A stretch of 64,000 nucleotides of DNA from Eutreptiella sp. 'Long Island Sound 2002' (GCA_964036045.1 OZ038382.1:142674961-142738960), one strand, 5' to 3'; shown: positions 32,727 through 46,085, numbered from the stretch's first letter. The notes: generated by a model from the letters alone, not told the origin. Translations and numbers: made by a program.

Positions 32727-33173
32727 GTTAAGGTCACCGAGCTGGTGGAACCAGTCTTGGTTTTATAACGGTTTTGAGTGTCTAGGGTGGACCTACTAGG
32801 TTTAGCAGCAGCAGCAGCAAGCAACAGCACGCGCGAAATGAATAAAAATCAGAACTCCCTCGTGGTGCTTTGGATTTGGTTGAAATTTTGGTGGATGATA
32901 CCTGTGGGTGTGAAGTACAATCACACAAAGTTTGAGCAAGAAACTCAACGATGGCGGCTGGGAACGGGATTCGCAAGTAGCGGACCTCAGTTTCAAAAAC
33001 TGCAGTTTAGGGCCAAAAACAGCCATTTTTGGGCCAAAAAAGCCGTGGAACACATTCAAAACGGCCAAGCGAACGGAAACGGTGGGTACACTCCACATGC
33101 GGCTTGACTGCCCCGTGTCAACGAGCTCTTTGCGGCCCTCTAATCAAGACTGAATATTGGGACCGAGCTGGTG
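32727..33173 (+). repeat. 1.15-kb satellite, head piece fused to an inverted tail
   Basis: Bases 32727-33139 match the first 410 bases of the satellite unit (GAGCTGGTGGAACC start, AGC run, to GCGGCCCTCTA). The next 34 bases are the reverse complement of the unit's end (ATCAAGACTGAATATTGGG, then ACCGAGCTGG). The middle of the unit is missing. This is the outer edge of the satellite domain. Confidence 0.8.
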
Positions 33174-33230
33174 GGGTAGTGCCTATGCTTCTGTGCGTAC
33201 TAGGGTGGAGGAAAGTCAATTGGTTGGGGG

Positions 33231-34241
33231 ATGGCGATTGAGGGTTGCATGCATGTTGTTGTGTGTTTCGTATTCCTCTCCCCTCATTTTGCATTGGCAA
33301 CTGGTTTTCGCTTCATCGTGATGCCATTATTGCATGAATGTCACTGCATGTTTTGTTTTCCCCTCCCTCCTTTTGAGTTTGCAAATGGCTTTCGCTTCAC
33401 CGCGATCCCATTATTGCACGAATTGCACTGTCTGTTTTGTATTCCCCTCCCCTTTTATGTGTTTGCAAATGGCTTTCGCTTCACCGCGATCCCATTCATT
33501 TTCGACTGCATGAGTTCCAACATTTGCTCTTGTGCGTGATAGGTAGATAGAGAAGTTAAAAAGTCCGCCTTGTGTCATTGTGTGTTCAGTGTTCCCCTAA
33601 CCACTAGATATCTGCTCCCGTGCGTCAGGCAGGTTAATGATGTTGCATGTATGTCATTGATTGACTGTAGGTTAATGATGGCGATTGAGGGTTGCATGCA
33701 TGTGGTTGTGTGTTCCGTAATCCCTCCCCTCATTTTGCCTTGGCAATTGGATTTTGCTTCACCGCGATCCCATTATTGCATGAATGTCACTGAATGTTTT
33801 GTCTTCCCCTCCCTCCTTTTGAGTTTGCAAATGGCTTTCGCTTCACCGCGATCCCATTATTGCACGAATTGCACTGTTTGGTTTGTATCCCCCTCCCCTT
33901 TTATGTGTTTGCAAATGGCTTTCGCTTCACCGCGATCCCATTCATTTTCGACTGCATGAGTTCCAACATTTGCTCTTGTGCGTGATAGGTAGATAGAGAA
34001 GTTAAAAAGTCCGCCTTGTGTCATTGTGTGTTCAGTGTTCCCCTAACCACTAGATATCTGCTTCCGTGCGTCGGGTAGGTTAATGATGTTGCATGTATGT
34101 CATTGATTGACTGTAGGTTAATGATGGCGATTGAGGGTTGCATGCATGTGGTTGTGTGTTCTGTATTCTCCTCCCCTCATTTTGCATTGGCAATTGGCTT
34201 TCGCTTCACCGCGATCCCATTATTGCATGAATGTCACTGAA
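33231..34241 (+). repeat. 447-bp tandem repeat with nested 85-bp subrepeats
   Basis: ATGGCGATTGAGGGTTGCAT begins copies at 33231, 33677 and 34124. The third is cut off at 34241 by inverted satellite sequence. Inside each copy TTTGCAAATGGCTTTCGC (with CACCGCGATCCCATT following) recurs every 84-90 bases. Both full copies are nearly identical over the second half. No coding signal. Confidence 0.85.
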
Positions 34242-34242
34242 C

Positions 34243-35253
34243 CATGAGGCCCACTTTCAAGGCTTTTTGGACTTCTGAGGGGCCAAAATGCCCCCAAAAT
34301 GGGCTCAAAATGGGCCCATTTCACCCGTTTGTGCGCCCCAAATGGTCTAGGATGAGGTCTGGAAAAATGCGTTTTTGACCCATTTTTGACCCATTTTTGG
34401 TCCCAAAACAGCCTAGTTTCAAGGCATTTTGGGATTTTCGGAGGACCAAAATGGGCCACCACAAGCTCAAAACGGTCCAAAAACACTTGTTTTAGCGTCG
34501 CACATGGTCTAGGATCATTTTTGAGAAAAGTCATCTTTTTGCCCCTACTGGACCCTGTTGACCCATTTGGGCACCCACCTGTTTGGGCTTCAGCTTGCAG
34601 CTTGCCGCAGCCTAGTGGGCCTAGGCATTGGGGTCTAGGCGTCCCTTTGGGCAATTCTGAGGGGTGGAAACCACAAAAAGTGGGGGGTTGCGGGTGGAAT
34701 AGGTGCCCTCGGAATCGCATTTTGAGCGATGTAGCCAAAGATATGGCCTATTCTTGGTTTGTGGCTGTCGGCATTTGGAGCTTCGGGGGGCCTTTTTGGG
34801 CCGTTTCCTGGACATATTATGGAGTTAGAGGGCGGCAAAGAGCTCGTTGACACGGGGAAGTCAAGCCGCACATGGAGTGTAGCCACCGTTTCCCTTCGTT
34901 TGGCCGTTTTGAATGGGTTTTAGGGCTTTTTTGGCCGAAAAATGGCTATTTTGGCCCTAAACTGCAGTTTTTGAAACTGAGGTCCGCCACTTGCGAATCC
35001 CGTTCCCGGCCACCACTGTCAAGTTTCCTGCTCAAACTTTGTGTGATTGTACTTCACACCCATAGGTATCATCCACCAAAATTTCACTCAAATCCAAAGC
35101 ACCACGACGGAGTTCTGATTTTGGCCCATTTCGCGCGTGCTGCTTGCTTGCTGCTTGCTGCTTGCTTGCTGCTTGCTTGCTAAACCTGGTAGGTCCACCC
35201 TAGACACTAAAAAGGGTTATAAAACCAAGACTGGTTCCACCAGCTCGGTGACT
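34243..35253 (-). repeat. 1.15-kb satellite unit in inverted orientation
   Basis: A nearly full unit reads on the minus strand, from the tail (CCACTTTCAAGGCTTTTTGG) to the head (CCACCAGCTCGGTGACT). It abuts a forward unit that begins mid-unit at 35254 (CCACCATATGTCCTTG). The array therefore has an inverted edge. Confidence 0.85.
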
Positions 35254-38200
35254 CCACCATATGTCCTTGAAACGGCCCCAAAAGGCCCCCTGAAGCTCCA
35301 AATGCCGACAGCCACAAACCAAGAATAGGCCATATCTTTGGCTACATGGCTCAAAATGCGATTCCGAGGGCACCTACTCCACCTGCAACCCTCCACTTTT
35401 TGTGGTTTCCACCCCTCAGAATTGCCCAAACGGACGCCTAGACCCCAATACCTAGGCCCACTAGGCTGCGGCAAGCTGCAAGCTCAAGCCCAAACAGGTG
35501 GGTGCCCAAATGGGTCAACAGGGTCCAGTAGGGGCAAAAAGATGACTTTTCTCAAAAATGATCCAAGGCCAAAAGAAGTGTTTTTGGGCCGCATTGAGCT
35601 TGTGGTGGCCCATTTTGGTCCTCCGAAAATCCCAAAAATGCCTTGAAAATGGGCTGTTTTGGGACCAAAAATGGGTCAAAAATGGGTCAAAAACGCATTT
35701 TTCCAAACCTCATCCTAGACCATTTGGGGTGCACAGACGGGTGAAATGAGCCCATTTTGAGCCCATTTTGGGGCATTTTGGCCCCTCAGAAGTCCAAAAA
35801 GCCTTGAAAGTGGGCCTCGTGGTGATGGGGTTCACTTGCAAGCTGATTTCACTTTGTCAAGAGCCATCAATGTGTGAATCATTCTTGATGTCCCTCACCA
35901 GTCATAGCTGATGTTCCCTCTCCCACCAGCTCGGTCCCAATAATCAGTCTTGATTAGGGTTAGGGCTAGAGTCACTGAGCTGGTGGAACCAGTCTTGGTT
36001 TTATAACCCTCTTTAGTGTCTAGGGTGGACCTACCAGGTTTAGCAGCAGCAAGCAGCAAGCAGCAAGCAGCAACAAGAAGCAGCACATGCGAAATGGGCA
36101 AAAATCAGAACTCCCTCGTGGTGCTTTCGATTCAGGTGAAATTTTGGTTGATGATACCTATGGGTGTGAAGTACAATCATACAAAGTTTGAGCAAGAAAC
36201 TCAACGATGGCGGGAACGGCATTCGCGGGTGGCGGACCTCAGTTTCAAAAACTGCAATTTAGGGCCAAAAACAGCCATTTTTGGGCCAAAAAAGCCGTGG
36301 AACACATTCAAAACGGCCAAGCGAAGGGAGACGGTGGAGGCACTCCACGTGCGGCTTGACTGCCCCGTGTCAACGAGCCCTTTGCGGCCCTCTAACTCCA
36401 TGATATGTCCCGGAAATGGCACAAAAAGGCCCCAGAAGCTCCAAATTTTGTGTAGATTGGCTGCCGACAGCCACAAACCAAGAATAGGCCATATCTTTGG
36501 CTACATGGCTCAAAATGCGATTCTGAGGGCACCTACTCCACCCGCAACCCTCCACTTTTTGTGGTTTCCACCCCTCAGAATTGCCCAAACGGACGCCTAG
36601 ACCCCAATACCTAGGCCCACTAGGCTGCGGCAAGCTGCAAGCTCAAGCTCCAACAGGTGGGTGCCCAAATGGGTCAACAGGGTCCAGTAGGGGCAAAAAG
36701 ATGACTTTTCTCAAAAATGATCCTAGACCATGTGCGACGCCAAAACAAGTGTTTTTGGACCGTTTTGAGCTTGTGGTGGCCCATTTTGGTCCTCCAAAAA
36801 TCCCAAAAATGCCTCGAAAATGGGCTGTTTTGGGACCAAAAATGGGTCAAAAATGGATCAAAAACGCATTTTTCCAAACCTCATCCTAGACCATTTGGGG
36901 TGCACAAACGGGTGAAATGAGCCCATTTTGAGCCCATTTTGGGGCATTTTGGCCCCTCGGAAGTCCAAAACAACCTTGAAAGTGGACCTCGTGGTGATGG
37001 GGTTCACTTGCAAGCTGATTTCACTTTGTTAAGAGTCATCAATGTGTGAATGATTCTTGATGTCCCTCACCAGTCATAGCTGATGTTCCCTCCCACACCA
37101 GCTCGGTCCCAATATTCAGTCTTAATTAGGGTCACTGAGCTGGTGGAACCAGTTTTGGTTTTATAACCCTTTTTAGTGTCTAGGGTGGACCTACCAGGTT
37201 TAGCAGCAGCAGCAGCAAGCAGCAAGCAGCAAGCAGCAAGCAGCAAGCAGCAAGCAGCAGGTAGCAGCACGCGCGAAATGGGCAAAAATCAGAACTCCCT
37301 CGTGGGGCTTCCGATTCAGGTGAAATTTCGGTGGATGATACCTATGGGTGTGAAGTACAATCACACAAAGTTTGAGCGAGAAACTCAACGATGGCGGCTG
37401 GGAACGGGATTCGCAAGTAGCGGACCTCAGTTTCAAAAACTGCAGTTTAGGGCCAAAAACAGCCATTTTTGGACCAAAAAAGCCGTGGAACACATTCAAA
37501 GCGGCCAAACGAACGGAAACGGTGGGTACACTCCACGTGCGGCTTGACTGCCCCGTGTCAACGAGCCCTTTGCGGCCCTCTAACTCCATGATATGTTCCG
37601 GAAAGAACCCCAAAAAGGCCCCCTGAAGCTCCAAATGCCGACAGCCACAAACCAAGAATAGGCCATATCTTTGGCTACATGGCTCAAAATGCGATTCCGA
37701 GGGCACCTACTCCACCCGCAACCCTCCACTTTTTGTGGTTTCCACCCCTCAGAATTGCCCAAACGGACGCCTAGACCCCAATACCTAGGCCCACTAGGCT
37801 GCGGCAAGCTGCAAGCTCAAGCTCCAACAGGTGGGTGCCCAAATGGGTCAACAGGGTCCAGTAGGGGCAAAAAGATGACTTTTCTCAAAAATGATCCTAG
37901 ACCATGTGCGACGCTAAAACAAGTGTCTTTGGACCGCATTGAGCTTGTGGTGGCCCATTTTGGTCCTCCGAAAATCCCAAAAATGCCTTGAAAATGGGCT
38001 GTTTTGGGACCAAAAATGGGTCAAAAATGGGTCAAAAACGCACTTTTCCAAACGTTATCCTAGACCATTTGGGTGCACAAACGGGTGAAATGAGCCCATT
38101 TTGAGCCCATTTTGGGGCATTTTGGCCCCTCAAAAGTCCAAAAAGCCTTGAAAGTGGGCCTCGTGGTGATGGGGTTCACTTGCAAGCTGATTTCACTTTG

Positions 38201-41200
38201 CCAAGAGCCATCAATGTGTGAATGATTCTTGATGTCCCTCATAGCTGATGTTCCCTCCCCCACCAGCTCGGTCCCAATCTTCAGTCTTGATTAGGGTTAG
38301 GGCTAGGGTCACCGAGCTGGTGGAATCAATCTTGGTTTTATAACCCTCTTTAGTGTCTAGGGTGGACCTACCAGGTTTAGCAGCAGCAACAGCAAGCAAG
38401 CAAGCAAGCAGCACGCGCGAAATGGGTAAAAATCAGATTTCCGCCGTGGTGCTTCGGATTTGGTTGAAAGTTTGCTGGATGATACCTATGGGTGTGAGGG
38501 ACAACCACACAAGGTATGAGCCAAAAACTAAACGGTGGCGGCCGGGAAGAGCTGTCGCAAGTGGCGGACCTCGGTTTCAAAAACTGCAATTTAGGGCCAA
38601 AAAAAGCCATTTTTGGGCCAAAACAGGCCGAGAACCCATTCAAAACGGCCAAACAAAAGGTAAGGGTGGTACACTCCACGTGCTATTGACTTTCCCGTGT
38701 CAACGAGCCCTTTGCGGCCCTCTAACTCCATGATATGTCCCGGAAACGGCCCAATAAGCCCCCAGAAGCTCCAAATTTTGTGTAGATTGGCTGCCGACAG
38801 CCACAAACCAAGAATAGGCCATATCTTTGGCTACATGGCTCAAAATGCGATTCCGAGGGCACCTACTCCACCCGCAACCCTCCACTTTTTGTGGTTTCCA
38901 CCCCTCAGAATTGCCCAAACGGACACCCAGACCCCAATACCTAGGCCCACTAGGCTGCGGCAAGCTGCAAGCTCAAGCTCCAACAGGTGGGTGCCCAAAT
39001 GGGTCAGCAGGGTCCAGTAGGGGCAAAAAGATGACTTTTCTCAAAAATGATCCTAGACCATGTGCGACGCCAAAACAAGTGTTTTTGGACCGTTTTGAGC
39101 TTGTGGTGGCCCATTTTGGTCCTCCAAAAATCCCAAAAATGCCTCGAAAATGGGCTGTTTTGGGACCAAAAATGGGTAAAAAATGGGTCAAAGACGCATT
39201 TTTCCAAACCTCATCAAGGACCATTTGGGGTGCACAAACGGGTGAAATGAGCCCATTTTGAGCCCATTTTGGGGCATTTTGGCCCCTCGGAAGTCCAAAA
39301 AGCCTTGAAAGTGGGCCTCGTGGTGATGGGGTTCACTTGCAAGCTGATTTCACTTTGTCAAGAGCCATCAATGTGTGAATGATTCTTGATGTCCCTCACC
39401 AGTCATAGCTGATGTTCCCTCCCCCACCAGCTCGGTCCCAATAATCAGTCTTGATTAGGGTTAGGGCTAGGGTCACCGAGCTGGTGGAATCAATCTTGGT
39501 TTTATAACCCTCTTTAGTGTCTAGGGTGGACCTACCAGGTTTAGCAGCAGCGGCAGCAAGCAAGCAAGCAAGCAGCACGCGCGAAATGGGTAAAAATCAG
39601 ATTTCCGCCGTGGTGCTTCGGATTTGGTTGAAGTTTTGGTGGATGATACCTATGGGTGTGAAGTACAACCACGCAAAGTATGAGCCAAAAACTAAACGGT
39701 GGCGGCCGGGAAGAGCTGTCGCAAGTGGCGGACCTCGGTTTCAAAAACTGCAATTTAGGGCCAAAAGCAGCCATTTTTGGGCCAAAACAGGCCGAGAATC
39801 CAGTCAAAACGGCCAAGCGAAGGGAGACGGTGGGTACACTCCAGGTGCTATTGACTTTCCCGTGTCAACGAGCCCTTTGCGGCCCTCTAACTCCACCATA
39901 TGTCCTTGAAACGGCACAAAAAGGCCCCAGAAGCTCCAAATTTTGTGCAGATTGGCTAGCGACAGCCACAAACCAAGAATAGGCCATATCTTTGGCTACA
40001 TGGCTCAAAATGCGATTCCGAGGGCACCTACTCCACCCACAGCCCTCCACTTTTTGTGGTTTCCACCCCTCAGAATTGCCCAAACGGACGCCTAGACCCC
40101 AATACCTAGGCCCACTAGGCTGCGGCAAGCTGCAAGCTCAAGCTCCAACAGGTGGGTGCCCAAATGGGTCAACAGGGTCCAGTAGGGGCAAAAAGATGAC
40201 TTTTCTCAAAAATGATCCTAGACCATGTGCGACGCCAAAACAAGTGTTTTTGGACCGCATTGACCTTGTGGTGGCCCATGTTGGTCCTCCAAAAATCCCA
40301 AAAATGCCTCGAAAATGGGCTGTTTTGGGACCAAAAATGGGTCAAAAATGGGTCAAAAACGCATTTTTCCAAACCTCATCCTAGACCATTTGGGGTGCAC
40401 AAACGGGTGAAATGAGCCCATTTTGAGCCCATTTTGGGGCATTTTGGCCCCTCAGAAGTCCAAAACAACCTTGAAAGTGGGCCTCGTGGTGATGGGGTTC
40501 ACTTGCAAGCTGATTACACTTTGTCAAGAGCCATCAATGTGTGAATCATTCTTGATGTCCCTCACCAGTCATAGCTGATGTTCCCTCCCCCACCAGCTCG
40601 GTCCCAATATTTAGTCTTGATTAGGGATAGGGGTTAGGGTCACTGAGCTGGTGGAACCAGTCTTGGTTTTATAACCCTCTTTAATGTCTAGGGCAGACCT
40701 ACCAGGTTTAGCAGCAGCAGCAGCACATGCGAAATGGGCAAAAATCATAACCCCCTGGGGGTGCTTTAGATTCAGGTGAAATTTTGGTGGATGATACCTA
40801 TGGGTGTGAAGTACAATCACACAAAGTTTGAGCGAGAAACTCAACGATGGCGGCTGGGAACGGGATTCGCAAGTGGCGGACCTCAGTTTCAAAAACTGCA
40901 GTTTAGGGCCAAAAACAGCCATTTTTGGGCCAACAAAAGCCGTGGAACACATTCAAAACGGCCAAGCGAAGGGAGACGGTGGGTACACTCCACGTGCGGC
41001 TTGACTGCCCCGTGTCAACAAGCCCTTTGCGGCCGTCTAACTCCATGATATGTCCCAGAAACGGCCCCAAAAGGCCCCCTGAAGCTCCAAATGCCGACAG
41101 CCACAAACCAAGAATAGGCCATATCTTTGGCTACATGGCTCAAAATGTGTAACCCGAGGGCACCTACTCCACCCACAACCCTCCACTTTTTGTGGTTTCC

Positions 41201-43861
41201 ACCCCTCAGAATTGCCCAAACGGACGCCTAGACCCCAATACCTAGGCCCACTAGGCTGCGGCAAGCTGCAAGCTCAAGCCCAAACAAGTGGGTGCCCAAA
41301 TGGGTCAACAGGGTCCAGTAGGGGCAAAAAGATGACTTTTCTCAAAAATGATCCTAGACCATGTGCGGCGCCAAAACAAGTGTTTTTGGACCGCATTGAC
41401 CTTGTGGTGGCCCATTTTGGTCCTCCGAAAATCCCAAAAATGCCTCGAAAATGGGCTGTTTTGGGACCAAAAATGGGTCAAAAATGGGTCAAAAACGCAT
41501 TTTTCCAAACCTCATCAAGGACCATTTGGGGTGCACAAACGGGTGAAATGGGCCCATTTTGAGCCCATTTTGGGGCATTTTGGCCCCTCAAAAGTCCAAA
41601 ACAACCTTGAAAGTGGGCCTCGTGGTGATGGGGTTCACTTGCAAGCTGATTACACTTTGTCAAGAGCCATCAATGTGTGAATCATTCTTGATGTCCCTCA
41701 CCAGTCATAGCTGATGTTCCCTCCCCCACCAGCTCGGTCCCAATATTCAGTCTTGATTAGGGATAGGGGTTAGGGTCACTGAGCTGGTGGAACCAGTTTT
41801 GGTTTTATAACCCTCTTTAATGTCTAGGGCAGACCTACCAGGTTTAGCAGCAGCAGCAGCACATGCGAAATGGGCAAAAATCATAACCCCCTGGGGGTGC
41901 TTTAGATTCAGGTGAAATTTTGGTGGATGATACCTATGGGTGTGAAGTACAATCACACAAAGATTGAGCGAGAAACTCAACGATGGCGGCTGGGAACGGG
42001 ATTCGCAAGTGGCGGACCTCAGTTTCAAAAACTGCAGTTTAGGGCCAAAAACAGCCATTTTTGGGCCAAAAAAAGCCGTGGAACACATTCAAAACGGCCA
42101 AGCGAAGGGAGACGGTGGGTACACTCCACGTGCGGCTTGACTGCCCCGTGTCAACAAGCCCTTTGCGGCCGTCTAACTCCATGATATGTCCCAGAAACGG
42201 CCCCAAAAGGCGCCCTGAAGCTCCAAATGCCGACAGCCACAAACCAAGAATAGGCCATATCTTTGGCTACATGGCTCAAAATGTGTAACCCGAGGGCACC
42301 TACTCCACCCACAACCCTCCACTTTTTGTGGTTTCCACCCCTCAGAATTGCCCAAACGGACGCCTAGACCCCAATACCTAGGCCCACTAGGCTGCGGCAA
42401 GCTGCAAGCTCAAGCCCAAACAAGTGGGTGCCCAAATGGGTCAACAGGGTCCAGTAGGGGCAAAAAGATGACTTTTCTCAAAAATGATCCTAGACCATGT
42501 GCGACGCCAAAACAAGTGTTTTTGGACCGCATTGACCTTGTGGTGGCCCATGTTGGTCCTCCAAAAATCCCAAAAATGCCTCGAAAATGGGCTGTTTTGG
42601 GACCAAAAATGGGTCAAAAATGGGTCAAAAACGCATTTTTCCAAACCTCATCCTAGACCATTTGGGGTGCACAAACGGGTGAAATGGGCCCATTTGGAGC
42701 CCATTTTGGGGCATTTTGGCCCCTCAAAAGTCCAAAAAGCCTTGAAAGTGGGCCTCGTGGTGATGGGGTTCACTTGCAAGCTGATTACACTTTGTCAAGA
42801 GCCATCAATGTGTGAATGATTCTTGATGTCCCTCACCAGTCATAGCTGATGTTCCCTCCCCCACCAGCTCGGTCCCAATATTCAGTCTTGATTAGGGATA
42901 GGGGTTAGGGTCACTGAGCTGGTGGAACCAGTCTTGGTTTTATAACCCTCTTTAGTGTCTAGGGCAGACCTACCAGGTTTAGCAGCTGCAGCAGCACATA
43001 CGAAATGGGCAAAAATCATAACCCCCTGGGGGTGCTTTAGATTCAGGTGAAATTTCGGTGGATGATACCTATGGGTGTGAAGTACAATCACACAAAGTTT
43101 GAGCGAGAAACTCAACGATGGCGGCCCGGAACGGGATTCGCAAGTGGCGGACCTCAGTTTCAAAAACTGCAGTTTAGGGCCAAAAACAGCCATTTTTGGG
43201 CCAAAAAAAGCCGTGGAACACATTCAAAGCGGCCAAACTAACGGAAACGGTGGGTACACTCCACGTGCGGCTTGACTGCCCCGTGTCCACGAGCCCTTTG
43301 CGGCCCTCTAACTCCATGATATGTCCCAGAAACGGCCCCAAAAGGCCCCCTGAAGCTCCAAATGCCGACAGCCACAAACCAAGAATAGGCCATATCTTTG
43401 GCTACATGGCTCAAAATGCGATTCCGAGGGCACCTACTCCACCCACAACCCTCCACTTTTTGTGGTTTCCACCCCTCAGAATTGCCCAAACGGACGCCTA
43501 GACCCCAATACCTAGGCCCACTAGGCTGCGGCAAGCTGCAAGCTCAAGCCCAAACAGGTGGGTGCCGAAATGGGTCAACAGGGTCCAGTAGGGGCAAAAA
43601 GATGACTTTTCTCAAAAATGATCCTAGACCATGTGCGACGCTAAAACAAGTGTTTTTGGGCCGTATTGAGCTGGTGGCCCATTTTGGTCCTCCGAAAATC
43701 CCACAAATGCCTTGACAATGGGCTGTTTTGGAACCAAAAATGGGTCAAAAATGGGTCAAAAACGTGTTTTTCCAAACCTCATCCTAGACCATTTGGGTGC
43801 ACAAACGGGTGAAATGAGCCCATTTTGAGCCCATTTTCAGCCCATTTTGGGGCATTTTGGC
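35254..43861 (+). repeat. 1.15-kb tandem satellite array
   Basis: The unit start GTCACYGAGCTGGTGGAA lies at 35971, 37131, 38308, 39472, 40639, 41775 and 42910, giving periods of 1160, 1177, 1164, 1167, 1136 and 1135. A half unit precedes the first and the last is cut at 43861. Each unit has an AGC/AAGC run near its start, many GGCCCATTTTGG-type words and an inverted-repeat junction. Short frames recur in every unit on both strands, but they shift with indels and match no domain, so I treat them as non-coding. The array sits inside the 18.5-kb aminopeptidase intron. Confidence 0.93.
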
Positions 43862-44309
43862 CGGGGGGGGGGGGGGGGGGCGTTTCTGCGAAATGTGAAG
43901 TCATGCTATTTTGCCTAAAATTGGCCACTTCGAAAAAGGGGGGGGGTTCACCCCTTTTGCGCGCAACGGAAATTTTCCAAAATGCGCCGCGGGGGGTGAC
44001 CTTGGATGTGCACAAGTGCGTATTAGCCCATTTTTTGGGCATGCAGAAGCAAATTTGGGGGTGTCTTGCTTCAAAAGTGACGGATCTTTGCACGCTTACT
44101 TGATGTTGCTGTTTCACATATCAAGTGTGGCAGGGACGCGGTGGCGTGAGGGGTTAGCATACAACAACGGAGGCCTCCACTTTACCTCCTCACCAATGCA
44201 ATGGTGGTCGTAGCCGCCCACACACCCTGCCGGGGGGGGGCCATGGACAATTTCTCTTCGGCGCGGCACAACACCGAAGAGGGTGCCTCACAGAGTGCCC
44301 AATCCTGCC

Positions 44310-44495
44310 AGACGTACGTTTCGTCACGTTTGGCGTTTCGCGTCACCGCCTCATGGGGTGCCCAGTCCCACAATACGGTCGTTTCGAATCGTTTCGCGTT
44401 TCGGATCACCGCTTCATGGGGTGCCCAATCCCACAATGCGGTCGTTTCGAGTCGTTTCGTGTTTCACGGGGTGTCCAATCCCGGAACTTTGGTTG
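44310..44495 (+). repeat. Short tandem repeat, about 65-bp unit
   Basis: CATGGGGTGCCCARTCCCACAATRCGGTCGTTTCGARTCGTTTCG-type units occur about three times, with a diverged first unit (CAGAGTGCCCAATCCTGCC) near 44290. No gene. Confidence 0.6.
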
Positions 44496-44739
44496 TTGCA
44501 ACAACAAAAACATTGTCTGTCACGCTATGGTGGTGTGTTGTTGTGTGTTTCACGGCAATGCGCGGAACCGCATGCACTTCGCACCCCCCCCAAAACAAAA
44601 ACTCCCTAGCGGTAACACCCATCTACCACTTTCACTTCAATCTCTATTTCCTCAAGGCACCGCTTGCACTGCGTTGGTCCCAAGCCCCCCGCCATAGCGT
44701 AACATCTCATGCACCTGCTTGTGCACCTCACGTCATCTT

Positions 44740-45159
44740 CTACTTCCGCTGCCTTTTGGAGTCCCTACTCGACTTCCGTTCTGGTGCTTGTCGCTTCTGT
44801 GCCACTGAAGCTGCCACGGGTGCCTTCCCACTTTTCACTTGCTTGCCTTGCCCGCGGGGTTGCTTGGTGGTCTTCTTGTACACTTTCTTGTGTCCTGTCG
44901 CAACGACCACTTTGGCAGTGCTGTCCGAACTGCTGCTGTCGGAACTAGACTCCGACGATGTAGAGGACGTCCCACCACTACTAGAATTGGTCGTTGACGA
45001 ACTATCCGTGTCGGAGCCGTCTGAATCATCGGATGCGCGACGCTCTGGACGCCAATCTTCATCGGCCTCACTTGTAGGTGGTTGTGTGCCATATTTGTCC
45101 CCTCCTTCATCACCCGTGGTTGTGGCTTGTCCCATGCCTTCCCATGCTTCCTTGTCCAC
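44740..45159 (-). CDS. Ser/Asp-rich, Lys/Arg-tailed ORF
   Basis: An uninterrupted frame reads GTQPPTSEADEDWR, then a long Ser/Asp/Thr stretch, then a basic tail (KKVYKKTTKQPRGQGK, ending RDSKRQRK) and a stop at 44740. It has no ATG; the first in-frame candidate is GTG. It could be the last exon of a nuclear disordered protein. The RS-like frame at 46256-46474 is on the same strand and may be an upstream exon, with the 85-bp array between them. No domain. Confidence 0.3.
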   Translation of the reverse strand: MDKEAWEGMGQATTTGDEGGDKYGTQPPTSEADEDWRPERRASDDSDGSDTDSSSTTNSSSGGTSSTSSESSSDSSSSDSTAKVVVATGHKKVYKKTTKQPRGQGKQVKSGKAPVAASVAQKRQAPERKSSRDSKRQRK

Positions 45160-45279
45160 ATGAATGGTAATCTGCCGAACCTGTCACAAAGATTCAACTT
45201 CCACGTGCTAACCGTTGATGTCCGGGGGGACCATCAAACAAAAGGGGACAAAATCCAAATTGGCCAGATGTTCCTAAGC

Positions 45280-46085
45280 AACGCAAGCGGGGGGCAAAAT
45301 CAGAGAGGGCCCACTTGTGGGCAACGTGGCTACGTCACCCCTGCCGCCTCGGGGATCCCCTCCGCTTCAGAGCGGGGGGCAGAATCAGAAGTGGCCCACT
45401 TGTGGGCAAGGTGGCTACGTAACCCCTGCCGCCTCGGGGATCCCCTCCGCTTCAGAGCGGGGGGCAGAATCAGAAGTGGCCCAATTGTGGGCAAGGTGGC
45501 TACGTCACCCCTGCCGTCTCGGGGATCCCCACTGCCTCAGAGCGGGGGGACAAAATCAGAAGTGGCCCACTTGCGGGCAAGGTGGCTACGTCACCCCTGC
45601 CGTCTCGGGGATCGCCGCCGCTTCGGAGCGGGGGGACAAAATCAGAAGTGGCCCACTTGTGGGCAAGGTGGCTACGTCACCCCTGCCGCCTCGGGGATCC
45701 CCATCGCTTCAGAGCGGGGGGACAGAATCAGTAGTGGCCCACCTGTGGGCAAGGTGGCTACTTAACCCCTGCCGCCTCGGGGATCGCCGCCGCTTCAGAG
45801 CGGGGGGACAAAATCAGAAGTGGCCCACTTGTGGGCAAGGTGGCTACGTCACCCCTGCCGTCTCGGGGATCCCCACCGCTTCAGAGCGGGGGGACAGAAT
45901 CAGTAGTGGCCCACTTGTGGGCAAGGTGGCTACGTCACCCCTGCCGCCTCGGGGATCGCCGCCGCTTCAGAGCGGGGGGACAAAATCAGAAGTGGCCCAC
46001 TTGTGGGCAAGGTGGCTACGTCACCCCTGCCGTCTCGGGGATCCCCACCGCTTCGGAGCGGGGGGCTAAATCATAAGTGGCCCAC
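45280..46085 (+). repeat. 85-86-bp hairpin satellite, array 1
   Basis: About nine tandem units, each containing GAAGTGGCCCACTTGTGGGC, GGCTACGTCACCCCTGCC, TCGGGGATCCCC and CCGCTTCAGAGCGG. Period is 86 bases where measured (45551 to 45637). Units here mostly read GTCACCC, and array 2 mostly TTAACCC. The fixed frame through the array gives repetitive peptides with no known domain. Confidence 0.9.

Noticed and set aside
45317-46069. 250-codon frame through satellite array 1
   Set aside because: It encodes only the repeating 85-86-bp unit. The 86-base spacing lets the frame change from unit to unit, and nothing suggests a real protein.
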